The notes beneath the pieces are model-generated. The model was not told where the DNA came from, made no database searches, and worked only from the letters and a program-made list of their open reading frames with translations. Below are positions 24,177-33,602 of a DNA stretch of 64,000 bases, piece by piece; the first letter of the stretch is position 1; every line of letters starts with the position of its first letter. A program made the position numbers and the translations under genes. Source of the stretch: JAPOXR01 sp965221935 (lineage in GTDB: Bacteria > Pseudomonadota > Alphaproteobacteria > Rhodobacterales > Rhodobacteraceae); assembly GCA_965221935.1 (NCBI GenBank), contig CBDCSZ010000035.1, forward strand, positions 1 to 64,000. Reading direction: 5' to 3'.

Positions 24177-25346
24177 ATGAGAGCATTCAAAACATTTGTT
24201 ATTTCGGGGATGGTCCTTTGCGTCTCCGCCACTTTGGCGCTGGCGTTTCAAAGCAGTGGCCGGGCTCTCATAGTGCTTGATCACGAAACCGGACTCGTTC
24301 TGGCGGAAAAAAACGGTGATTTGCCGCTGCCGCCGGCGTCTATGTCAAAAATCATGACCGTCAACATGGCATTTGAGGCTTTGGCCGAAGGCAGGCTTTC
24401 AATGTCCGACAAACTTCCGGTGTCCGCGCATGCCGCCAGTTATGGCGGCTCCACGATGTTTCTCAAAGCCGGCGAACGCGTCAGCGTTGAAGATCTGATT
24501 CGCGGCGTGATCGTGTTGTCCGGCAACGACGCCAGCGCCGTTCTGGCGGAGGCGCTGTCGCCCGATGGAACGGAATCCGGTTTCGCCAGGCGAATGAACG
24601 AGCGCGCGCTGGAACTCGGCCTGACCAACTCATACTTCAAGAATGCGAGCGGCTGGCCAGACCCGGACCACCGCATGAGTGTCCGGGATCTGGCGTATCT
24701 CGCCAGCCACATCATCGACACATTTCCGAATTACTACCGCTATTTCGGCGAGCGGGAGTTCCAGTTCGGGGACCGGGCTCCGGATAACCGGCACAACAGA
24801 AATCCACTGCTGAAGCTTGATTTCGGCGCTGACGGACTCAAGACCGGCTACACCGAAGCGGCCGACTACGGCATTGTTGGATCCGTGATCCGGGGCAAGC
24901 GCAGAGTCGTCTTCGTCCTCTCCGGTCTCGAGAGCCGGCGAATTCGGGAAACTGAAGCAGAAAGAATCGTCAACTGGTACTACTTCCAGTTTATAGACAA
25001 ACAGCTCTTCAAGCGCGGGGAGACTGTGGCGAGACTGCCGGTTTGGCTGGGGGATAACAGCCATGTCGCGGCGACTGTTCCCGCAGACATCAGTATTCCG
25101 GTCGCAGCATCCGCGTCTGACGAGATCATCGCCAACGCCGTGTTTGATTCGGTTGTGGAAGCCCCGGTCGAAGAGGGACAGTTGCTCGGCCAGCTTGAAG
25201 TGGAGATTCCCGGCCAATCTGTGAGCGTGACATTTCCGCTTGTAGCGGCAGAGGAAGTTGAGCGCGGTGGATTTGGCGTCAGGATTGCAACAGTCATATC
25301 GAGACTCTTGCAACAGACCGGTCTGTATGAACTGCTCGACCGCTGA
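24177..25346 (+). CDS. D-alanyl-D-alanine carboxypeptidase (PBP5/6 type)
   Basis: A serine DD-peptidase that trims peptidoglycan side chains in the periplasm. Start is taken at ATG 24,177, which gives a classical signal peptide (MRAFKTFVISGMVLCVSATL, cleavage after about residue 25); an ATG ten codons earlier is also in frame. The three penicillin-binding motifs are present: SMSK (residues 55-58), SGN in VLSGNDAS (about 112) and KTG in GLKTGYTEAADYG (about 218). The C-terminal beta domain of PBP5 (residues 275-350) and a short amphipathic tail follow. The stop overlaps the ATG of tmk (TGATG). The order dac-tmk-holB-tatD-MBL is common in alphaproteobacteria. Confidence 0.93.
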   Translation: MRAFKTFVISGMVLCVSATLALAFQSSGRALIVLDHETGLVLAEKNGDLPLPPASMSKIMTVNMAFEALAEGRLSMSDKLPVSAHAASYGGSTMFLKAGERVSVEDLIRGVIVLSGNDASAVLAEALSPDGTESGFARRMNERALELGLTNSYFKNASGWPDPDHRMSVRDLAYLASHIIDTFPNYYRYFGEREFQFGDRAPDNRHNRNPLLKLDFGADGLKTGYTEAADYGIVGSVIRGKRRVVFVLSGLESRRIRETEAERIVNWYYFQFIDKQLFKRGETVARLPVWLGDNSHVAATVPADISIPVAASASDEIIANAVFDSVVEAPVEEGQLLGQLEVEIPGQSVSVTFPLVAAEEVERGGFGVRIATVISRLLQQTGLYELLDR

Positions 25347-25969
25347 TGCCTGCGCCAGGCAAGCTGATCACAATCGAAGGGATCGACGGGGCCGGTAAAT
25401 CACTGCAGACACGCCTTTTGGCCGAAAACCTCCGGTCAAATGGCATCGCCGCGGTGACAACATTCGAACCGGGAGGAGGCGTTGGCGGGGATGCGATCCG
25501 GCAGCTGTTGACTGGCAGCTCCGCCAGCCGATGGACACCCGAAACGGAAATCCTTTTGTTCACAGCTGACCGGCGCAACCATCTCGACACGGTGATTCTC
25601 CCTGCCCTGGAGCAGGGCATGACAGTTGTGTCGGACCGTTTTGCCGATTCGACGCGGGTCTATCAGGGATTTGCCAGCCACCGGCGCCGCCGGCTGGTCG
25701 ATCGGCTGCACAAGTTCATGATCGGTTTGGAGCCCAACCTCACATTCGTCATCGATGTCCCGGTGGACCTCGCCCTGACCCGGGTGCGCGGGCGCAGCGG
25801 CGGCGACACGCGTCTTGAGGCCTTCGGCAGCCGACTGGAGGAGTTGCGTCAGAGTTTCATTTCACACGGGCGCGAGAACTCACAGCGCTGCAGGATTGTC
25901 GACGGCGCCCAGGGTCCGGAGGAAATCGCAGGCGTTCTCATCCGCGAGACATTGAAGTCGCTGGCATGA
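25346..25969 (+). CDS. tmk: Thymidylate kinase
   Basis: Phosphorylates dTMP to dTDP with ATP. The 207-residue protein has the P-loop GIDGAGKS (residues 12-19), TFEPGGGVGGDAIRQLL as a variant of the usual TREPGG motif, VVSDRFADSTRVYQG (the DR(Y/F) motif) and PNLTFVIDVPVDLALTRVRG followed by the lid. It is coupled to the neighbours on both sides: its ATG shares a base with the dac stop and its stop overlaps the holB start (ATGA). Confidence 0.95.
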   Translation: MPAPGKLITIEGIDGAGKSLQTRLLAENLRSNGIAAVTTFEPGGGVGGDAIRQLLTGSSASRWTPETEILLFTADRRNHLDTVILPALEQGMTVVSDRFADSTRVYQGFASHRRRRLVDRLHKFMIGLEPNLTFVIDVPVDLALTRVRGRSGGDTRLEAFGSRLEELRQSFISHGRENSQRCRIVDGAQGPEEIAGVLIRETLKSLA

Positions 25970-27090
25970 CCGACGATCGCCAGCTTGAGCCGGACCGGGC
26001 GGGCGATGCTCCGCACCCCCGCGAAACCCGACAGCTCTTCGGTCAGCAAGCGGCAGAGGAACAGTTTCTCTCCGCATGCCGCAGCGGCCGGCTGCACCAT
26101 GCGTGGATGATCGCCGGTCCGCTCGGAGTCGGCAAGGCGACGCTGGCCTGGCGCATCGCCCGATTCCTGCTCGCCTCCGCACATGATGCCGCGACCGGCG
26201 AGGACTGGCATTCCCCGCCCATCGAGAGTCTGGAGGTCAGGGCAGACCATCCCGTGGCGCGCCGCATTGCGGCGCTGTCCGAACCGACTTTGACCCTTGT
26301 CCGGCGCGCGGCGGACCCAAGATCCGCAAGGCTGCGGCAGCAGATCACGGTCGGCGAAATCCGGTCCCTCACCGCTTTTTTCGCCCTGTCTTCAAGCGAA
26401 GGGCTTCCGCTTGTGGCCATCATAGATTCGGCCGACGAGATGAACGCAAACGCCGCCAACGCGCTGCTGAAGCTCCTCGAAGAACCGCCGCCGAACGCAT
26501 ATCTGCTGCTTGTCAGCCATTCGCCGTACGCGCTGCTGCCGACAATCCGCAGCCGCTGCAGCACTTTGAAATGCCGGCCGCTGCGCAATTCGGATCTGCA
26601 ACAGGCCTTGGCGGCCACCGGCGTGCGCGAAGCCGGCGACCAAGCCGCTCTCGCCGAGCTTGCCGCCGGGTCGGTGGGGGTGGCGGTGCGGCTGCAAATG
26701 GTCGAAGGGCTGGCGGTTTATAAGGAACTGCTCGAATTGATGGAGGGAGCGCCTGGAATTCACCGCACGAAAGCCGCCGAATTTGCCGCAGCATGTGACG
26801 GCCCCGCGATGAGCCACCGCTATGACGCATCAGTGTCATCCATCCTCCGGATGCTGGCGAGGCTTTCCAAGTTTGCAGCCGGAGCGCGATCCGCGGAAGC
26901 CGTAGCAGGCGAGACAAACTGCTTCGCGCGGCTTTGCGGGGGATCGGACGCACCGTGGATTTGGGCAGAATTGGCGGCAGAGTTCTTTGCGCGCGCCAGC
27001 CATTCCAAAGAAGTCAACCTTGACCCGTTTTCAGTCGTGCTTGATATGCTCCTGGAAGTCGACAGGTCTGCCGCAGCCGCGCTGCGCTAG
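25966..27090 (+). CDS. holB: DNA polymerase III subunit delta'
   Basis: Clamp-loader subunit of 374 residues. It begins with ETRQLFGQQAAEEQFLSACR and RLHHAWMIAGPLGVGKATLA, the delta' version of the Walker A region (GVGKAT). ISPT-type switch residues are replaced by a long region, then DEMNANAANALLKLLEEPPP and LLLVSHSPYALLPTIRSRCS, the SRC motif that supplies the arginine finger. The C-terminal collar domain is less conserved. The start lies in the ATGA overlap with tmk. Confidence 0.93.
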   Translation: MTDDRQLEPDRAGDAPHPRETRQLFGQQAAEEQFLSACRSGRLHHAWMIAGPLGVGKATLAWRIARFLLASAHDAATGEDWHSPPIESLEVRADHPVARRIAALSEPTLTLVRRAADPRSARLRQQITVGEIRSLTAFFALSSSEGLPLVAIIDSADEMNANAANALLKLLEEPPPNAYLLLVSHSPYALLPTIRSRCSTLKCRPLRNSDLQQALAATGVREAGDQAALAELAAGSVGVAVRLQMVEGLAVYKELLELMEGAPGIHRTKAAEFAAACDGPAMSHRYDASVSSILRMLARLSKFAAGARSAEAVAGETNCFARLCGGSDAPWIWAELAAEFFARASHSKEVNLDPFSVVLDMLLEVDRSAAAALR

Positions 27091-27099
27091 GAGTTCCGC

Positions 27100-27906
27100 A
27101 TGGGCGAAAACCTGCATCTGGTGGACAGCCACTGCCATCTGGATTTTCCGGACTTCGCCGGCGATTTGGACGATGTGGTGGCGCGCGCCGGCGATGCGGG
27201 TGTCAGCCACATTTTGACGATCTGCACTTCGCTCAGCCAATACCGGAATGTGGCCGCGATCGCCGACAGGTATCCCGGTGTTTTTTTCGCCGCCGGCACT
27301 CACCCGCACAAGGCGGCCACAGACGCCATGGCGACGGCTGACCGACTGCTTGCGCTGACTTCGCATCCGAAGATGGTCGGCATAGGCGAGTCCGGATTGG
27401 ACTATCACTACACACGCGACATCGCGGCGCAGCAAAAACTCAGCCTCTCCGTCCACATTGAAGCGGCGCGCCGGTCCGGTCTCCCGCTGATTGTTCATTC
27501 GCGCGATGCCTGCGAAGACATGTCGGATATGCTGACACAGGAATATTCCAATGGACCGTTCAGCTGTGTGATGCATTGTTTTTCGTCCGGACCGGAACTG
27601 GCCCGGGCCGCGCTTGATCTCGGGTTTTATCTGTCAATGTCGGGAATCGTCACGTTTCGCAGCGCCGGAGCTTTACGGGAAATTTTTGCGGCCGCGCCGC
27701 TGGAGAGAATTCTCGTCGAGACCGACGCGCCGTACCTCGCTCCGGCGCCTTTCCGGGGCAAGCGCAATGAACCCGCTTATGTCGCTCAAACCGCAGCCGC
27801 CGGCGCGGAACTGTTCGATCTCGACGCCGCGGAGTTCGCGGCAGTGACAACGGCCAATTTCCATCGCCTGTTCAGCAAAGCCGCGGCCGGCGGCGCTGAC
27901 GACTGA
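27100..27906 (+). CDS. tatD: TatD-family metal-dependent hydrolase
   Basis: A TIM-barrel deoxyribonuclease-type hydrolase of 268 residues with an AGGAG site before ATG 27,100. Metal ligands are visible: DSHCHLDF at the N-terminus, GESGLDYHY (Glu), LPLIVHSRDA (His), VMHCFSS (His) and ILVETDAPYLAP (Asp). The metG gene that often sits between holB and tatD is absent here. Its stop overlaps the next start (TGATG). TatD enzymes act in DNA repair and 3'-end processing; the physiological substrate here is not known. Confidence 0.93.
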   Translation: MGENLHLVDSHCHLDFPDFAGDLDDVVARAGDAGVSHILTICTSLSQYRNVAAIADRYPGVFFAAGTHPHKAATDAMATADRLLALTSHPKMVGIGESGLDYHYTRDIAAQQKLSLSVHIEAARRSGLPLIVHSRDACEDMSDMLTQEYSNGPFSCVMHCFSSGPELARAALDLGFYLSMSGIVTFRSAGALREIFAAAPLERILVETDAPYLAPAPFRGKRNEPAYVAQTAAAGAELFDLDAAEFAAVTTANFHRLFSKAAAGGADD

Positions 27907-28703
27907 TGCCAGCACTCAAATTCAGAATCCTCGGGTGCGGCTCTTCGGGAGGCGTGCCGCGGCTGGGCGGCAAATGGGGTGGCTGCGATCCTGCCAATGC
28001 GCGCAACCGGCGAATGCGGTGCTCGCTGCTCATTGAGAGGCTCGATGGGGACAAAGCAACCAGAGTGCTGATCGATTCTTCACCGGATCTGCGCCAGCAG
28101 CTGCTCGATGCCGGTGTCGGTCTGCTTGATGGGGTCGTCTACACGCATCCGCACGCTGACCACGTAAACGGCTTGGACGATCTGAGGATGATTTTCCACA
28201 ACCGCGGGCGGCGGCTTCCGGTTTGGGCAGATTCTTCGACACAGGCGGAGCTGCTGATGCGTTTCCGCTATGCATTTGTCCGCCCCGAAGGCAGTCCCTA
28301 CCCTCCCATACTTGAGCTTCACATGCTGGACGGTCCAGTCAGCATCCTGGGAGATGCGGGTCCGATCGCACTGTCGCCGTTTCCGGTTGTGCATGGAACC
28401 ATAAAATCCATGGGATTCAGGATCGGTCGTCTTGCCTATCTGCCCGATGTCTCTTCCCTTTTGCCCGAATCATGGGAAGCGCTGGCTGATCTGGATTGCT
28501 GGATTGTCGACGCGCTGCGCCGCACGCCGCACCCCTCGCACACGCATCTCGAACAGACGCTGGAGTGGATCGCCCAAGCGTCGCCGAACCGCGCCATTCT
28601 CACCAACATGCACATTGATCTGGACTACCAGACGGTTCTCGACGAAACACCGCCACATATCGAACCGGCATATGACGGGCTGGAAATCCGCTACGAGCTT
28701 TAG
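27906..28703 (+). CDS. MBL-fold metal-dependent hydrolase (PhnP-like)
   Basis: 265 residues with the metallo-beta-lactamase signature HPHADHVNGLDDLR (residues about 80-93), an opening FRILGCGSSGGVPRLGG typical of PhnP/RNase Z-like phosphodiesterases, WIVDALRRTPHPSHTHLEQT with further His ligands, and a final NMHIDLDYQ. PhnP hydrolyses cyclic phosphodiesters in phosphonate use, but this family member is usually found behind tatD in alphaproteobacteria and probably has a housekeeping role that is not defined. Confidence 0.9.
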   Translation: MPALKFRILGCGSSGGVPRLGGKWGGCDPANARNRRMRCSLLIERLDGDKATRVLIDSSPDLRQQLLDAGVGLLDGVVYTHPHADHVNGLDDLRMIFHNRGRRLPVWADSSTQAELLMRFRYAFVRPEGSPYPPILELHMLDGPVSILGDAGPIALSPFPVVHGTIKSMGFRIGRLAYLPDVSSLLPESWEALADLDCWIVDALRRTPHPSHTHLEQTLEWIAQASPNRAILTNMHIDLDYQTVLDETPPHIEPAYDGLEIRYEL

Positions 28704-28705
28704 GC

Positions 28706-29638
28706 GTGTCAATCCTTCTTGAGGTCACCGTGCCGGTGTTTCTGTTGATCGGCGCCGGCTACTCGGCGGTGTGGACGCGTCTGCTCGCGCCTGACCATAT
28801 CGACGGGCTGATGAAATTCGTCCTCGGTTTCGCGATACCCTGCCTGATTTTCAACGCCATGGCCTCGATGAATCTCGAGGGCGGCTTCAGCCCGGCTTTG
28901 TTCGCCTCGTTCTACACCGGCTCCCTGGCCGCCTTCACGGCGGGCCTGCTGGGGGCGCGCTTCATGTTTCGCCGGCCGTGGGAGGATTCCGTGGTCGTTG
29001 GCTTCACCGCCCTGTTCGGCAACACCGTGCTGATGGGACTGTCCATCGTCGGCCGGGCCTATGGCCCCGAATCGCTGGATGCCACCTTCGCCATTGTCGC
29101 TCTTCACGCGCCATTCTGTTACCTCGTCGGCATCACAGCCATGGAATTGGCGCGCGCGCAGAGCATCGGGGCGGTCGCGACGGCGCGGACGGTCCTGACC
29201 GCCATGTTCCGAAATTCCATCATGCTCGGCATCTTCTTCGGGCTGGCCTTCAATGTTTTCGGCATCCCCATTCCTCCGCTTGTGGGTGACGCGCTGAAAA
29301 TGCTCGGCTCGGCCGCCCTGCCTGCGGCGCTGTTTGGACTCGGCGGCATTCTCGTCCGCTACAAGCCCGAAGGCGACAGCAAACTCATCGCTTATGTCTG
29401 CCTGCTCGCCCTCGTCGTGCATCCGCTGGTCGCATGGCTGATGGGAGATGCGCTGTTCTCGCTGAACCGGGACCTGCTGCGCAGCGCCGTCATCACTTCG
29501 GCAATGGCTCCGGGCATCAACGCCTATATTTTTTCCAGCCTGTACGGCCGTGCCCAGCGGGTCACAGCGAGTGCGGTTCTCGCAGCAACCGCGCTTTCGA
29601 TTCTCACGGCATCCGGGTGGATTCTGTTTCTCGGGTGA
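28706..29638 (+). CDS. AEC-family (auxin efflux carrier type) transporter
   Basis: A 310-residue inner membrane protein with about ten hydrophobic segments. It begins with GTG 28,706 two bases after the stop of the MBL gene. The N-terminal repeat (VFLLIGAGYSAVWTRLLAPD, FVLGFAIPCLIFNAMA) and the C-terminal repeat (SAALPAALFGLGGILVRYKP, ITSAMAPGINAYIFSSLYG) are typical of malonate/auxin-carrier-like secondary transporters. The substrate cannot be told from sequence. It ends the plus-strand operon and converges with the polyamine transporter. Confidence 0.88.
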   Translation: MSILLEVTVPVFLLIGAGYSAVWTRLLAPDHIDGLMKFVLGFAIPCLIFNAMASMNLEGGFSPALFASFYTGSLAAFTAGLLGARFMFRRPWEDSVVVGFTALFGNTVLMGLSIVGRAYGPESLDATFAIVALHAPFCYLVGITAMELARAQSIGAVATARTVLTAMFRNSIMLGIFFGLAFNVFGIPIPPLVGDALKMLGSAALPAALFGLGGILVRYKPEGDSKLIAYVCLLALVVHPLVAWLMGDALFSLNRDLLRSAVITSAMAPGINAYIFSSLYGRAQRVTASAVLAATALSILTASGWILFLG

Positions 29639-29656
29639 ACTGCCTTGCGCGGCGGG

Positions 29657-30556
29657 TCAGGTCGCCGAGACACCCCGCAGCCTCTCCGAACGGCGCCGCA
29701 GGATTTCAACTGTCGTCAGCAGCATGACCGACAGCGAGACCAAGACCGTCGCCACCGCCAGAATTGTCGGGCTGATCTGTTCGCGCAGGCCGTTGAACAT
29801 CTCCCAGGGCATGGTTTTGAGACTCGCCGAACCGACAAACAGCACAACCACAACCTCATCGAACGAAGTGATGAAGGCGAACAGGGCGCCGGAAATCACG
29901 CCGGGCAGAATCAAGGGCATCTGAACTTTGAAAAATGTCCGCACCGGGCCGGCGCCCAGACTGGCCGATGCTCGGGTCAGGCTTTTGTCAAACCCGACCA
30001 GAGTTGCGGTCACGGTGATGATCACAAACGGGATTCCCAGCGCCGCGTGAGCCAGCACAACGCCGATATAGGTTCCCTGCAGCCCGACCCGCGAATAGAA
30101 AAAATACATGCCGGCCGCCGAAATAATGAGCGGAACAATCATCGGCGAAATCAGGACGGCCATGATGACGTGACGGAACGGCACGTGGCTCTGGCTCAGA
30201 CCGATCGCGGCCAGCGTTCCGAAACTGACCGCCAACAGGGTCGCCAGCGGCGCGATGCGGAATGAATTGTAGGTGGCCAGCCTCCAGTCGGGATTGAAGA
30301 AGAAATCCTTGTAGTGCTTCAGTGAGAAACCCGCCGGGTCAAGCCGCAGCATCTCTGGCGTGAAGGTGAAGTATTCTCCGGCGTTGAAGCTCAGCGGCAG
30401 GATTACCAGAATCGGGAACATGAGAAACACAAAGACGAGGGCGCAGATCACGCGGAACCCGTAGTGCCACGCCCGGTCGATGGCGGTGGCGTATGGCGGA
30501 AACCGGTGCACGCCGCTAACCGAGCTTAACATTGTCAATGCCGACGATGCGATCAT
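29657..30556 (-). CDS. Polyamine-type ABC transporter permease (PotC-like)
   Basis: An inner-membrane permease with six predicted helices and the EAA loop LTRASASLGAGPVRTFFKVQ followed by MPLILPGVISGALFAFITSF. The first codon is uncertain: ATG 30,556 and ATG 30,529 both overlap the end of the upstream permease gene, and a GTG lies just after its stop. Together with the next three genes it forms an ABC importer for polyamines or a similar cationic solute. Confidence 0.88.
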   Translation of the reverse strand: MIASSALTMLSSVSGVHRFPPYATAIDRAWHYGFRVICALVFVFLMFPILVILPLSFNAGEYFTFTPEMLRLDPAGFSLKHYKDFFFNPDWRLATYNSFRIAPLATLLAVSFGTLAAIGLSQSHVPFRHVIMAVLISPMIVPLIISAAGMYFFYSRVGLQGTYIGVVLAHAALGIPFVIITVTATLVGFDKSLTRASASLGAGPVRTFFKVQMPLILPGVISGALFAFITSFDEVVVVLFVGSASLKTMPWEMFNGLREQISPTILAVATVLVSLSVMLLTTVEILRRRSERLRGVSAT

Positions 30557-32117
30557 AGACCCAGTACAGGATGAGAACGGCGGCGAGCAGAATTGTCCCG
30601 AGAGCCGCCGCCAGACCCCAATTCAGCGATGTCGAAATGTGGTGGGCGATTCGGTTCGAAATGAAGGTGCCCTTGATTCCTCCAACCAGCTCCGGCGTGA
30701 TGTAGTAGCCAATCGCAAGGATGAACACGAGCACCGAGCCAGCGCCAATGCCAGGCATCGACTGCGGAAAGTAGACCCGCCGGAAGGCGGTCACCGGGTT
30801 TGCCCCGAGAGATTTTGCCGCCCGGACATAGGACAGTGGAATAGTTTTCATGACCGAAAACAGCGGCAGAATCATGAACGGCAGGAGGATGTGGGTCATC
30901 GCGACAATTGTGCCGAACTGGTTGTTGATCATCAAAAACCGCGCGCTGTCATCCACTATGCGCAGCGCGACGAGAACGTCGTTGATCACCCCTTCCCGCT
31001 GCAGGAGCACCTTCCAGGCCGAAGTGCGGACGAGCAGCGATGTCCAGAACGGCAGCAGGACAAGCATCAGAAACAGATTCGCCTGCCGAAGCGGCAAATG
31101 CGCCAGAAAATACGCGACCGGATAGCCGAGCGCGATGCAGGCCAAAGTGATGGTGAGAGACATGAAAAGCGTTCGGCCGAATATGACCAGATAGAGGCGC
31201 TCATCCTCATCTCTCTGTTCCAGCCCTTCGAATCCCTTTTTCATATCGACCGCGTTCAGGAAGTAGCCTTCCGTGATCCGCGGCGAAAACAGCTTAATGG
31301 TTCTGAAGATTTCGGAATCGGCCCAGTCATCGTCAAATTCAATGAAAGCCTGTTTGAGAGAGGCCGTTCGCAATTCACCGATATTGGCGGCAGCGTCCGC
31401 CAGCGCGCCGCCGGCGCCCGCGATCTCTCCTGCCGCGTCCGAGTCGAGGTCGGCGGCGAGGGCGACATAAATGAACCCGGCAGGATCGTCCTCGGTAGAC
31501 TCGGCGAAATCCTCCTTCCATGCGCCGAAGGCCGCCGATGCCCCCGGCAGCGCGGCGGCGGTCCCGGAATCCGCGAACAACTGCTCCAGAAATGCGCCGC
31601 TTCCCCAGCCGCGGTCGAGGTCAAGAAAATAATCGGTGTATGGGCCGGTATCGATGTTCTTGATCGCGCGGCCGCTCCGGCGAAACACGGAAGCGACGCC
31701 GGCCGCTTCATAATTCAGCCGCGAACCCACCCTGGTGTGCCGACGCTGTTTGACCGCGACTGTCAGATCGGCAAACAGCGCCCGATAGACATTTTCATCC
31801 GGGAGCGGCTCCCGGTCCGGGTCCCAGCGGCTGAGGCCGGCGACCGTACGCGGCAGGATATTGGACACGATGCCGTTTTCGACCGACCTGAACAGCATAT
31901 CGGTGATCGGCGCAATGAAGGTGACCAACACGAATATGAGCAGCGGAGCGATCAACAGCAGCGCCCGGAGCTTCTGCCACCGCAGCGACCGTCTCAGCCT
32001 TCTGCGGAGTTCCGCCGCGCTCACCGGCTCATAACCAGATTTGTCCGCCGCGCTGTTCAATTCGCCGGACCCCGGCCCCTGCGGGCATCGCCGGCCGCAT
32101 TGGAAGAATCCCGGCAC
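30516..32117 (-). CDS. Polyamine-type ABC transporter permease (PotB-like) with large periplasmic insert
   Basis: 533 residues, much longer than the usual 280-310. A first transmembrane helix (ALLLIAPLLIFVLVTFIAPI, residues about 52-71) is followed by about 220 residues without hydrophobic helices (residues 75-295, rich in Asp, Glu, Ala), then the other five helices and the EAA loop VRAAKSLGANPVTAFRRVYF. The insert would face the periplasm between helix 1 and helix 2. Extended loops occur in some alphaproteobacterial members of this permease family. The gene overlaps the PotC-like gene at its 3' end. Confidence 0.87.
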   Translation of the reverse strand: MPGFFQCGRRCPQGPGSGELNSAADKSGYEPVSAAELRRRLRRSLRWQKLRALLLIAPLLIFVLVTFIAPITDMLFRSVENGIVSNILPRTVAGLSRWDPDREPLPDENVYRALFADLTVAVKQRRHTRVGSRLNYEAAGVASVFRRSGRAIKNIDTGPYTDYFLDLDRGWGSGAFLEQLFADSGTAAALPGASAAFGAWKEDFAESTEDDPAGFIYVALAADLDSDAAGEIAGAGGALADAAANIGELRTASLKQAFIEFDDDWADSEIFRTIKLFSPRITEGYFLNAVDMKKGFEGLEQRDEDERLYLVIFGRTLFMSLTITLACIALGYPVAYFLAHLPLRQANLFLMLVLLPFWTSLLVRTSAWKVLLQREGVINDVLVALRIVDDSARFLMINNQFGTIVAMTHILLPFMILPLFSVMKTIPLSYVRAAKSLGANPVTAFRRVYFPQSMPGIGAGSVLVFILAIGYYITPELVGGIKGTFISNRIAHHISTSLNWGLAAALGTILLAAVLILYWVYDRIVGIDNVKLG

Positions 32118-32208
32118 CCGGTGAGAATCGTCTCAGGATTTATGGAAACTGTCCTCAAATTCGGAAGGGGCCGGCAGACCGGCCCCGTCCCACGCACAGG
32201 CGCTCAGC

Positions 32209-33312
32209 TCACTTCGCAAGCCAAGCCTGAAACTTCTGATCGATGTCGTCGCGGTAGTCAGACCACCAGACATAGTCATAGATCAGCACGTTTTTCGAGT
32301 TCTCCGGCGCGGTCGGCATATGCGGGCCCATTTCCACACCAAGGTCCACATGCTGGCCTACCAACGGTGCCGACGACTTGCGCGCCGGGCCGTAGGAAAT
32401 CCACTTGGCCTGGTCCGCCAGACGCTGCGTGTCGGTCGCGAAACGCAGGAAGTCTTTGACAACCGCAACACGCTCTTCCGGCAGTCCCTCCGGAATAATC
32501 CATCCATCCAGATCGAAGGCCTGCGCGTCCCACAGCATCGCAACCGGCGCGCCCGTCACTTCAATCAGGTTGAAGAGACGGCCGTTATAGGTCGATCCCA
32601 TGACGATTTCGCCGTCTGCCAGCAGCTGCGGCGTGTCGGCGCCCGCGCTCCACCAGATCACGTTGTCCTTGATCGAGTCGAGCATGGCCAGCGCCCGGTC
32701 CAGGCCCTCATCGGTCGACAACACATCGTAGACATCGCTCAATGCCACGCCGTCGCAGTGCAGCGCCCATTCGACATTGTTGATGGGCCGCTTTTCAAGC
32801 GAGCGCATTCCCGGGAAATTCTCCAGATCAAAGACATCGCACACCGTGGTCGGCACGCGGCCTTCCCATTCGGCGACATCCGTGCGGTAGCCAAATGTGG
32901 TTGAATAAACGATCTGCGGCGCAAAACAGCCGTTCACAATCAGCGCCCCGAAATCTTCGCTGGCCGGTGTTCCGTCTGGCGCCGGCGCAAGGTCTGTGTC
33001 GGCATCGAGTTCTATCGCCAGCCCTTCGTCGCAGAGGCGGATCGCGTCAGATGCCAAGACGTCCACAAGATCCCATGTGACGTTGTCGGCTTCGCTCATG
33101 GCCCTGAGTTTGGCGACCGCTTCGGCGGCGCTTTCATCGTAGATGAAATTCACATCCGGATTCTGCGCCATGTACGGGTCGTGGTAAGCGTTTATCTGCG
33201 ATTGGGAATAAGCGCCTCCCCACGAGATCACAGTCAAGTCAATCGCGGCCGCGGCTCCTGCGGTCACGCCGAGCGCTCCCGCGGTCGCAATACCGAGTTT
33301 GGTAAATTTCAT
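32209..33312 (-). CDS. Polyamine-type ABC transporter substrate-binding protein (PotD-like)
   Basis: Periplasmic binding protein of 367 residues. The start at ATG 33,312 has GAAGAAGGCG as binding site and gives a clear signal peptide (MKFTKLGIATAGALGVTAGA, cleavage near residue 24). LTVISWGGAYSQSQINAYHD is the usual opening of spermidine/putrescine binding proteins, followed by WDLVDVLASDAIRLCDEGLA and YSTTFGYRTDVAEW. The substrate-contacting acidic residues cannot be assigned safely. A 91-base gap separates it from the permease genes. Confidence 0.9.
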   Translation of the reverse strand: MKFTKLGIATAGALGVTAGAAAAIDLTVISWGGAYSQSQINAYHDPYMAQNPDVNFIYDESAAEAVAKLRAMSEADNVTWDLVDVLASDAIRLCDEGLAIELDADTDLAPAPDGTPASEDFGALIVNGCFAPQIVYSTTFGYRTDVAEWEGRVPTTVCDVFDLENFPGMRSLEKRPINNVEWALHCDGVALSDVYDVLSTDEGLDRALAMLDSIKDNVIWWSAGADTPQLLADGEIVMGSTYNGRLFNLIEVTGAPVAMLWDAQAFDLDGWIIPEGLPEERVAVVKDFLRFATDTQRLADQAKWISYGPARKSSAPLVGQHVDLGVEMGPHMPTAPENSKNVLIYDYVWWSDYRDDIDQKFQAWLAK

Positions 33313-33602
33313 CGCCTTCTTCCATCTTTTGTTGCACGAACTTCCATACGGAATCGGCAACTTCGCTTCGCCGCAGGAATCGTGAAACGGTTAAACGAAT
33401 CAAAGCCATGTTGCAAACGCGGGTGCACGACATTTATTTGATTTTCAGTGACTTTTTCCGGCCGGTTTGCCGCGGGTTTGCCGCGCCGCGGGTTGATTTT
33501 TTCCTGCGGCGGTGTTTTTGTCGGAACGTTCCCTGCGCGGCGGACAGAGACCGGATCAGCCGGCCGGCGCTGCGCGACCGGGCAGATCAGGAAAATCAAC
33601 TT